Both the position numbers and the translations under genes were made by a program. A stretch of DNA of 64,000 bases, taken from the NCBI RefSeq assembly GCF_019973735.1, contig NZ_AP024463.1, forward strand, positions 1,488,001 to 1,552,000, in the 5' to 3' direction. Numbering within the stretch: position 1 is the first letter of the stretch; the number at the start of each line of letters is the position of its first letter. Positions 33,140-40,264 of this stretch are shown one piece after another. This DNA is from Arachnia rubra (GTDB lineage Bacteria; Actinomycetota; Actinomycetes; Propionibacteriales; Propionibacteriaceae). A model generated the notes under the pieces. It saw only the letters and a list, made by a program, of their open reading frames with translations, was not told where the DNA came from and did no database searches.

Positions 33140-34146
33140 TGGGACTTCTCCATGGCGTCAGCCACGGAGTTGAAGAACTCGGTGTAGGTCTGGATACCCT
33201 CGTTCAGGTATGTGTCGGTTGGCATGTAGACAATCTGCTCCTTGGTCACGGCGGTCACGTTCTGCAGGGGAGCGGAACCCGCGATCACCTCTTTCGCCGG
33301 GGTGTAGCTCTCACCCTCGGCCGTGATGGCGCCGTCGCGGTCCATGACGAAAATCCAGTCCGGGTTGGACTGGGCGATCGCCTCGACGGAGATGTCGTCG
33401 CCCTGATGATCTGAGCTGCCCTGGCTCTCCAGTGCGGGGGTGAGGCCCAGGATCTCGAAGACGGGACCGAGCGTGCGGCCAGAACCGGGAGCAGAGTAGT
33501 TCACCTTGCCTCCCGAGACGATGACGGCCATCACTTTGGAGCCTGGCTTGTAGGCTGACTTCACCCGGGCGATGGACGCGTCGAAGTTGGCGACCAGCTT
33601 GGCGGCCTCGTCCTTTTTGCCGAAGATCTCCCCAGCCAGGGTGATCTGGCGTCTCAGCTCGTCAGCGAAGGGCTTGTCTTCACGGACGTCGATATCTACC
33701 AATGCAGCCTCGGGAGTCAGCTGCTTGAACTGGTCGTAGTACTTTTCAAAACGCTGGCCGTTGATGATCAGATCCGGCTGGACGGTGACAGCGGCCTCCA
33801 GGTTGGGTTCCTTGTGGTCTCCGAGGTTCACGATCGAGCTGTCGGTCTTGTAAGCCGAGTCCTTCGAGATGATCTCCTGTGGCGCGGCTGCGAGCTTCAC
33901 ACCCCACGTTTCCAAAGGCTCGAACAGGCGGTTGTCGGTCACGATGGCCTTCTTCGGGGGCACTGGAACGGTCACAGAACCGCGATTGTCCTCGATGGTC
34001 ACCGACGTTGCAGTGGCTGATTGCGAGGCGCCAGACGACGACTCGGCTGGCTGCGAACTCGCACCGCCGCAGGCAGTCAGGCCAAGGCTCACGGTAACGA
34101 GAGCGGCCAGGGTGGGGAGCAGACAGGTCTTCTTCAGGGTACTCAC
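33136..34146 (-). CDS. Siderophore-binding lipoprotein
   Basis: 336-aa periplasmic-type binding protein of the FepB/YclQ class. The GTG at 34146 follows GAGGAGAGGAAG. The signal peptide ends at lipobox LTAC with Cys26, followed by a Ser-rich linker. VTIEDNRGSVTVPVPPKK and VTDNRLFEPLETWG are typical for YclQ-like petrobactin-type receptors, though ligand identity is unproven. It is the first gene of the importer operon, 29 bp downstream of an IdeR/DtxR-like box, so iron repression is expected. Confidence 0.93.
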   Translation of the reverse strand: MSTLKKTCLLPTLAALVTVSLGLTACGGASSQPAESSSGASQSATATSVTIEDNRGSVTVPVPPKKAIVTDNRLFEPLETWGVKLAAAPQEIISKDSAYKTDSSIVNLGDHKEPNLEAAVTVQPDLIINGQRFEKYYDQFKQLTPEAALVDIDVREDKPFADELRRQITLAGEIFGKKDEAAKLVANFDASIARVKSAYKPGSKVMAVIVSGGKVNYSAPGSGRTLGPVFEILGLTPALESQGSSDHQGDDISVEAIAQSNPDWIFVMDRDGAITAEGESYTPAKEVIAGSAPLQNVTAVTKEQIVYMPTDTYLNEGIQTYTEFFNSVADAMEKSQ

Positions 34147-34175
34147 GCTCTTCCTCTCCTCTACGGTCGGCAAGG

Positions 34176-34194
34176 TTAGGTAAGGCGAAGTTAA
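34176..34194. promoter_or_regulatory. IdeR/DtxR-type iron box
   Basis: TTAGGTAAGGCGAAGTTAA matches the TTAGGTTAGGCTAACCTAA consensus at 15 of 19 positions. It lies 29 bp before the start of the siderophore lipoprotein gene, the usual place for iron-dependent repression. Confidence 0.8.
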
Positions 34195-34268
34195 CAGTAT
34201 TTTTCCTGCGAAAGTAAGAGCTCTTGCGTCCAATTTTCGGGCAGTCACAGGTGCCGGAAAGGGCAAGG

Positions 34269-35054
34269 TCAGCCGTCAGAGGGTATCCGCATCCCGTTCT
34301 CAGTGGTTCCGCGGTAACCGTCGAGCAGCAGGTCGATCCTCCGGGCGGACAACTCGCTGACTCTGTCCGGGAGATTCTCGCGTGGCACCCAGTGGACTGC
34401 TCTCAGCTCCGGATCGCAGGGCGCGATGGAGTGGGCCACCGCGGCGGGGAGGACGCCCCCGTCGTAGATGAACTCGATGGCATCGTCCCAGCACAGGTAC
34501 GGAGGCATCCAGTCGGTGAGAGCCGGTTCCCCCAGGTCGATGTCGAGGCCGATCTCCTCACGCAACTCACGGCGCGCCCCCAGCCTTGGCGACTCACCTG
34601 GGTCCACCACACCTCCAGGCAGCTCCCAGTCATCCTTGTATGTGGTCTCGGTCAGCAGCACGTTGCCCGACTCATCGCGGAAAACAACATGGGCGATGGT
34701 CCGTTTCGCCGGCAGCACCGAGTTCATCACACCGGAGAAGCCATGTGGCCCGTAGACCGGATCGACCGCCAGGCGCGCGTAGATCAGCACATCCACCAGA
34801 TGGCCCGACGGTTTCAGCAGCGCAGAGCGCAGCCGTCCTTCCCTGCGGAACCCACAGCGATGCAGTGCCACCATGGCGGCCCGGTCGGTGGCCGGGATGT
34901 CGCACTGCAGGCGCCGCAGTTCATGAGCCAGGATGGCGTCGTCAGCGGCCAGGGACACCGCACGCTCCAGCGTCTCCGCATCCACCACCTGCTCTTCCCA
35001 GCGAAGCTGGCCCACATCACCGGCGATGTCCACCTGTACCTTGAAGTCACTCAC
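34269..35054 (-). CDS. GNAT-Nudix fusion protein
   Basis: 261 aa. The N-terminal half looks like a GNAT acetyltransferase fragment (LQCDIPATDRAAMVALHRCGFRREGRLR and LVDVLIYARL), and the C-terminal half is a Nudix domain (WELPGGVVDPGES, then RRELREEIGLDI) with all catalytic Glu residues. The GTG at 35054 overlaps the glgB stop (GTGA), so it is translationally coupled to glycogen branching enzyme. The substrate is unknown; a nucleotide-sugar or nucleotide-cleaning role is only suggested by context. Confidence 0.83.
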   Translation of the reverse strand: MSDFKVQVDIAGDVGQLRWEEQVVDAETLERAVSLAADDAILAHELRRLQCDIPATDRAAMVALHRCGFRREGRLRSALLKPSGHLVDVLIYARLAVDPVYGPHGFSGVMNSVLPAKRTIAHVVFRDESGNVLLTETTYKDDWELPGGVVDPGESPRLGARRELREEIGLDIDLGEPALTDWMPPYLCWDDAIEFIYDGGVLPAAVAHSIAPCDPELRAVHWVPRENLPDRVSELSARRIDLLLDGYRGTTENGMRIPSDG

Positions 35055-36946
35055 TTCGCGTTGTGCCGTAACCAGATGGAGCCCAGCGGCGGGATCGTCA
35101 CCTCGGCGCTGGCCGGGAAGTGTCCCCAGGGCTCGGGGCGGGCGGTCACCGTGCCCAGGTTGCCGAACTGCCCAGAGCCGTCGTAGAACTCCGAGTCGGT
35201 GTTCAGGATCTCCTCCCACTGGCCCTCCGCCGGCAACCCGACGGAGTAATCGCGCAGCGGCTCGGGCGAGAAGTTGGTGAAACAAGCCACATGGTTGCCC
35301 TGGGAGTCGTGACGCACCCAGCTCAGCGTGTTGCGGCCCCCGTCGTCAGCGTTGATCCAGGTGAACCCATCCGGGTCATCGTCCAGCTCGAACAGCGGCG
35401 GAGTGTCCCGGTAGATCGCGTTGAGATCGTGGAGCAACCGTTGCAGCCCACCGTGACCCCAGAGCTCCGTGACCCACCACTCCAAGCTGGTGGCCTCGTT
35501 GAACTCGGGGCGCTGCCCGAACTCGGATCCCATGAAGATCAGCTGTTTGCCGGGGAAACTCCACATGAAGGAGTAGAAGGCCCGCAGCGTTGCGAACTTA
35601 CGCCAGTCATCCTGGGGCACCTTATTGATCATCGAGCCCTTGCCATGGACCACCTCATCATGGCTGATGGGCAGGATGAAATTTTCCGAATACTGGTAGA
35701 CCATCGCGAAGGTCAGCAGATTGTGCTCGTACTGGCGATAGATCGGGTCGAGGGCAAGATAACGCAGCGAGTCATTCATCCAGCCCATGTTCCATTTGAA
35801 TCCGAAGCCGAGACCACCCTCGTGGACTGGTTTCGTGACCCCTGGGAAACTCGTGGACTCCTCGGCGATCATCATCGTGCCGGGATGCCGCTCATAGAGG
35901 TGCCGGTTGACGTATCGCAGGAAGTCGATGGCCTCCAGGTTCTCCCGGCCACCGTACTTGTTTGGTATCCACTGGCCCTCGGCGCGCGAGTAGTCGAGGT
36001 AGAGCATCGAGGCCACCGCATCGACCCGTAGGCCGTCGATGTGGAACTCGGTCAGCCAGTAGAGGGCATTGGAGACCAGGAAGCTCTTCACCTCGTTGCG
36101 CCCGTAGTTGAAGATGTAGGTTCCCCAGTCCATGTGCTCGCCCTGCCGGGGGTCGGCATGCTCGTACAGGGCGGTGCCATCGAAACGTCCGAGCGCCCAG
36201 TCGTCCTTGGGGAAGTGACCTGGCACCCAGTCGAGGATCACACCGATCCCAGCCTGGTGGAGCTTGTCGATCAGGAATCGGAGGTCATCGGGTTTGCCGA
36301 AGCGGCTCGTGGGGGAGTAATAGCCGGTTACCTGGTAGCCCCAGCTCGGCTCGAATGGGTGCTCGGCCAGCGGCATGAACTCGACATGCGTATATCCCTG
36401 CCATTTGACATAGGACACCAGCTCCTCGGCCAGATCCAGATAGCTTTTGCCGCGGCGCCAGCCACCCAGGTGGACCTCGTAGATGCTCATCGGCTCCTTG
36501 TAGGGCTCTGACGAGGCGCGCCTGGCCATCCACTGGTCATCAGACCAGGCGTATCTCGACTCGTAGACGATCGAGGCGTTCGCGGGTGCCTGCTCCGAGA
36601 AACGTGCCATCGGGTCAACTTTCTCGCGCCAGACACCATCAGGGCCCTGGATGCGGAACTTGTAGAGAGCTCCCTCGCCCAAACCCTCGATGAAGGTGCC
36701 CCACACCCCGGAACCGGGAATCAGCTGCATCGGGTCGCCGGTCCACCAGTTGAAGTCACCGATCACCTGCACCGCGCGAGCATTGGGTGCCCAGACCGCG
36801 AACCTGACGCCTTCGATGGGTCCCCTCTCATCGTCCTCGACCGTGCACTGGAAGGCGCCGAGACGCTTCCAGAGTTCGGTGTCGCCACCGTTGTGGAATC
36901 CTTCCAGGTCCCAGCCGGTCAGCCCGCCAAACGGATCATGCGCCAT
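35051..36946 (-). CDS. glgB: 1,4-alpha-glucan branching enzyme
   Basis: 631-aa GH13 enzyme that makes alpha-1,6 branches in glycogen. A CBM48 module is N-terminal (VWAPNARAVQVIGDFNWW). In the catalytic barrel the nucleophile is Asp309 in DGLRVDAVASM, the acid/base Glu lies in AEEST near 362, and ISHDEVVHGK holds the third acid (Asp430). It is shorter than the E. coli enzyme because the first N-terminal module is absent. It sits 10 bp after mak in the glgE-mak-glgB operon of the maltose-1-phosphate pathway. Confidence 0.96.
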   Translation of the reverse strand: MAHDPFGGLTGWDLEGFHNGGDTELWKRLGAFQCTVEDDERGPIEGVRFAVWAPNARAVQVIGDFNWWTGDPMQLIPGSGVWGTFIEGLGEGALYKFRIQGPDGVWREKVDPMARFSEQAPANASIVYESRYAWSDDQWMARRASSEPYKEPMSIYEVHLGGWRRGKSYLDLAEELVSYVKWQGYTHVEFMPLAEHPFEPSWGYQVTGYYSPTSRFGKPDDLRFLIDKLHQAGIGVILDWVPGHFPKDDWALGRFDGTALYEHADPRQGEHMDWGTYIFNYGRNEVKSFLVSNALYWLTEFHIDGLRVDAVASMLYLDYSRAEGQWIPNKYGGRENLEAIDFLRYVNRHLYERHPGTMMIAEESTSFPGVTKPVHEGGLGFGFKWNMGWMNDSLRYLALDPIYRQYEHNLLTFAMVYQYSENFILPISHDEVVHGKGSMINKVPQDDWRKFATLRAFYSFMWSFPGKQLIFMGSEFGQRPEFNEATSLEWWVTELWGHGGLQRLLHDLNAIYRDTPPLFELDDDPDGFTWINADDGGRNTLSWVRHDSQGNHVACFTNFSPEPLRDYSVGLPAEGQWEEILNTDSEFYDGSGQFGNLGTVTARPEPWGHFPASAEVTIPPLGSIWLRHNAK

Positions 36947-36956
36947 TGTCAGCTCC

Positions 36957-38198
36957 TCAAGACTCGATGCCTGTCAGATAATCTACCGGGATACGGAGGC
37001 AAGTGGGGCGATTCCGGGATTCGTAGACCGTCTCGTAGACGGCCTTGTCCACCTCGTAGGCGAGCAGGGCTTCCGCCAGGATTCCGGCGGTGCCGTCGTA
37101 ACCCTCCAGGAAGGCCGCCCGGGCATCGTCCCGCCAGCCCTCGGGGGCATCTCCGCTGGCCGCGGCGTAGTCGAAGGAGCGCAACATGCCGGCCACGTCC
37201 CGCAGCGGGGAATCGGGTTCGCGTCTCTCCTGCAACGATTTGATGGGCTCGCCCTCGAAGTCGACGTAGCGCCAGCCGTTCCGGGTTGACAGCGCCTGAC
37301 CGAGATGGCAGTCCCCGTGGATGCGCTGGATCGGCAACTCGAGTTCCTCAATGACGGAGTAGGCCCGCAGCGCCGGGCCGCGGAACCTCTCGAGCAGCGG
37401 AACCTCAGATGCGGCGGCGTCCAGTCGTGCCCGGAACTGGGCCACCAGTTTCCGTCCGTGCAGTCTGCCGGTGGGGAAACGACTGGCCAAAAGGTCGTGC
37501 ACCCGGTTCAGCTGGCGGCCCAGTTCCCGGGCCTGCTCGGTGAAACCGGTTCCGGTCCCGGCGGCCCGGCAGGCCTCGACGAATCCGTCGCGCGGATCGG
37601 GCAGCGCCTCCAGGAACACCCCGAGGTGCGCCCCACGCCACTCCCACCAGCCGAAAAGCTCCGCCACCGCACCGGAACCGGACAGGGCCCGGTGCATCTC
37701 GACATCGACGTTCGGGCCGTTCTCGATGCGACGAAAGATCTTTCCGACGATCAGGTCCCCGAAGAAAATCGACGTGTTCGACTGTTCCCCGCGGTAGCGG
37801 CGGCCCGGGAGCCCGGAGGGAACCTCCCGGGTGGCCACGAAACCCGGTGCGCCGGAGGACAGGCAGTCGAGCAGCGCGGTCATCGCGGCGGGTTCGTCCG
37901 CGACCTCCGCGACATCGAAACCGGTTCCTTCCAATTCGATGCGCGCCAAGGGTTCCGTGGGGCAGTCCCCGGCGGCGTGGAAGGCCAGCGGCACGTGGTA
38001 TCTCTCTGTTTCCCCCGTCGGGTAGGCCACCTCCAGCAGGGCGCTTCGCAGCCCGGGGCTGGCTTCTCCCGGCGGCCGGAACCAGTCGGTGAGTTCTACT
38101 TGGCGGGGAACCCCGCCGCGGGAACGCCCGGAGAACCACCGGGCATTTCCGGCCAGCTTCCAGAGCGCCCCGAGCAGCGGGTCGTGGTTGCGGTTCAT
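36957..38198 (-). CDS. mak: Maltokinase
   Basis: 413-aa kinase of the Mak/Pep2 family, which phosphorylates maltose to maltose-1-phosphate with ATP. The kinase-like catalytic core shows RIHGDCHLGQ (catalytic Asp) and VDFEGEP (metal Asp), with SNTSIFFGDLIVGKIFRR earlier as the ATP-binding lobe. The start lies 3 bp after glgE. Unlike many relatives there is no TreS fusion and no treS in this window, so maltose must come from elsewhere. The product is the donor for GlgE. Confidence 0.92.
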   Translation of the reverse strand: MNRNHDPLLGALWKLAGNARWFSGRSRGGVPRQVELTDWFRPPGEASPGLRSALLEVAYPTGETERYHVPLAFHAAGDCPTEPLARIELEGTGFDVAEVADEPAAMTALLDCLSSGAPGFVATREVPSGLPGRRYRGEQSNTSIFFGDLIVGKIFRRIENGPNVDVEMHRALSGSGAVAELFGWWEWRGAHLGVFLEALPDPRDGFVEACRAAGTGTGFTEQARELGRQLNRVHDLLASRFPTGRLHGRKLVAQFRARLDAAASEVPLLERFRGPALRAYSVIEELELPIQRIHGDCHLGQALSTRNGWRYVDFEGEPIKSLQERREPDSPLRDVAGMLRSFDYAAASGDAPEGWRDDARAAFLEGYDGTAGILAEALLAYEVDKAVYETVYESRNRPTCLRIPVDYLTGIES

Positions 38199-38201
38199 GG
38201 T

Positions 38202-40211
38202 TCAGCGCGAGGTGACGTGGAAGATGTGGGCGGGCTTGCCTGGGTACAGGCGAACCCAGTTCTTCTCACCCCAGATGTAGGTGTCGCCCGACAGCTCGTC
38301 GTGGACCTCGACGGCAGCTCCCGGGGGAAGCCCCAGAGCCGGGAGGTCCAGGTAGACCTCGGACTCCACGGTGTTGTCCGGATCCAGTGAGCAGACCACC
38401 AGCATGACGTCGTCCCCGTCGTGTTTCGAGTAGACCATCACCGAGTCGTGGGGTGCGTGGTGGAAGTGAATGTCACGTAGCTGCTGCAGGGCCGGGTGCT
38501 TCTCGCGGATGTCATTCAGCCGTCCCAGCAGCAGGTTCAGATTCGGTTCCGCGTCAAAATCCCGTGGCCGGAACTCATACTTCTCGGAGTTGAGGTACTC
38601 CTCCCGGCCCGGGGCCAGCGCGGTGTGCTCGAACAGCTCGAATCCCGAGTACACACCCCAGGAGGGGGACAGCGTAGCTGCCAGGATGGCCCGGATCGCG
38701 AATATCGCGGGATTCCCGGACTGCAGGTGGAAGGGCAGAATATCCGGGGTGTTGACGAAGAAATTGGGCCGGTAGTAGGGGGCCATGTCCCGGCTCAGCT
38801 CCGTCAGGTATTCCGTGAGCTCCCACTTCGCGACGCGCCAGGTGAAATACGTGTACGACTGCTGGAAACCGACCTTACCGAGGGCCGCCATCATCTGCGG
38901 TTTGGTGAAGGCCTCGGCCAGGAAGATGACCTCCGGGTTGGTCTCGTGCACCCGCTCCAGCAACCAGTCCCAGAACTCCACGGGTTTGGTGTGGGGGTTG
39001 TCCACCCGGAAGATCGTCACGCCGCGGTCGATCCACAGCTGCACGACCCTCAGCACCTCCTGGTAGATGCCCTCGGGATCGTTGTCGAAGTTCAGGGGAT
39101 AGATGTCCTGGTACTTCTTGGGCGGGTTCTCCGCGTAGGCGATGGTCCCGTCCAGGCGGGTGGTGAACCATTCGGGATGTTCCTGCACCCACGGATGGTC
39201 GGGGGAGGCCTGGAGGGCGAGGTCGAGGGCCAGCTCCAGTCCGAGGGACTTCGCCTTCGCGACGAACCGCTCGAAGGACTCGAGATCACCCAGGTCGGGG
39301 TGGATGGCGTCGTGCCCGCCGTCGAGAGAACCGATGGCCCACGGGGACCCCGGGTCGTCGGGGGCCGGGTCGAGACTGTTGTTCTTCCCCTTCCGGAAGG
39401 CCGAACCGATGGGATGGATCGGGGGCAGGTAGGCCACGTGGAAACCCATCGCCGCGATCGCCTCGAGACGCGAGTGCGAGGAGTCGAAACCACCCGAGAT
39501 CCAGTTGCCCTCCTCGTCGCGCATGGCCCCCTGGGAGCGCGGGAAGAACTCGTACCACGACGAGTAGAGGGCGCGGCGGCGTTCTACGCGGATCGGGTAT
39601 TCCTGGGTGGCGGAGATGCATTCCCTCGGGCCGAAACGCGCCATGGCCCGTTCGATGGGGCGCGAGTTGATGAGTTCCTCTATCTCGCTGGCCGGAGTCT
39701 CGGGGCTCAGTGCCTCGGCGGCCGCCCGTAGCAGATGGGAGGCGGCCATCACCCGCGACTGCTCGGCGGTCTCGGCAGCCTCGTTGAAAAGCTCACGGCC
39801 CTCCAAGCACAGAAGGTCCACATCCATGCCGAGCGGCAGCTTCATCAGCGCATGGTGGCGCCAGGTCCCCCAGGGATCGGACCAGCCCTCGACACGGAAG
39901 GTCCAGTCTCCCTCGGTGGCCATGCGTACGTGGGCTTGCCAGATGTCGAGGCCCTGGGGCTCGACCTGGGTCATGTCAATGCGGCGCTGGGTGCCGTGTG
40001 GTGCGGTGAGGATCACGGATGCGTTTACGGCGTCGTGGCCCTCGCGGAACACGTTCGCGCTGATCAGGATTCGTTCATGCGCCACGGCCTTTACCGGGTA
40101 GGCGCCGTCGGCTATCACGGGGGAAACCCCCGTTACCGGGATGCGGCCGAAACCGCCTTCGGTGCGTCGCAGGTGTGCTCTGGCTGGTGTGGGGTGGTTC
40201 ACAGGAACCAC
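38202..40211 (-). CDS. glgE: Alpha-1,4-glucan:maltose-1-phosphate maltosyltransferase
   Basis: GH13_3 enzyme, 669 aa, that extends glucan with maltose from maltose-1-phosphate. The N-terminal domain precedes a barrel with TIFRVDNPHTKPVEFW (nucleophile Asp) and VIFLAEAFTKPQMM (acid/base Glu). I choose GTG 40211 because GAGGAAGATAGG lies just before it and a minus-strand -10 near 40260 gives a short untranslated leader. An earlier in-frame TTG at 40250 would leave no room for a promoter; GTG 40202 is also possible. It is first in the glgE-mak-glgB operon. Confidence 0.94.
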   Translation of the reverse strand: MVPVNHPTPARAHLRRTEGGFGRIPVTGVSPVIADGAYPVKAVAHERILISANVFREGHDAVNASVILTAPHGTQRRIDMTQVEPQGLDIWQAHVRMATEGDWTFRVEGWSDPWGTWRHHALMKLPLGMDVDLLCLEGRELFNEAAETAEQSRVMAASHLLRAAAEALSPETPASEIEELINSRPIERAMARFGPRECISATQEYPIRVERRRALYSSWYEFFPRSQGAMRDEEGNWISGGFDSSHSRLEAIAAMGFHVAYLPPIHPIGSAFRKGKNNSLDPAPDDPGSPWAIGSLDGGHDAIHPDLGDLESFERFVAKAKSLGLELALDLALQASPDHPWVQEHPEWFTTRLDGTIAYAENPPKKYQDIYPLNFDNDPEGIYQEVLRVVQLWIDRGVTIFRVDNPHTKPVEFWDWLLERVHETNPEVIFLAEAFTKPQMMAALGKVGFQQSYTYFTWRVAKWELTEYLTELSRDMAPYYRPNFFVNTPDILPFHLQSGNPAIFAIRAILAATLSPSWGVYSGFELFEHTALAPGREEYLNSEKYEFRPRDFDAEPNLNLLLGRLNDIREKHPALQQLRDIHFHHAPHDSVMVYSKHDGDDVMLVVCSLDPDNTVESEVYLDLPALGLPPGAAVEVHDELSGDTYIWGEKNWVRLYPGKPAHIFHVTSR

Positions 40212-40252
40212 CCTATCTTCCTCAGGGTTTCGTGTGCCGGGGTGAGTCAATG

Positions 40253-40260
40253 TAATTTAT
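40253..40260. promoter_or_regulatory. Overlapping divergent -10 elements of glgP and glgE
   Basis: TAATTT (40253-40258, plus strand) ends 6 nt before GTG 40265 of glgP. On the minus strand TAAATT (40260-40255) could drive glgE, giving a leader of about 35 nt with a ribosome site. The two hexamers overlap by 4 bp, so synthesis and breakdown genes may compete for polymerase. Confidence 0.5.
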
Positions 40261-40264
40261 GCCC

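Noticed and set aside
38496..39731. 411-codon plus-strand frame across glgE
   Set aside because: Antisense to the catalytic domain of glgE; no ribosome site or domain.
40212..40250. N-terminal extension of glgE to a TTG at 40250
   Set aside because: It would place the start 14 bp from glgP and remove the promoter; GTG 40211 has a ribosome site.
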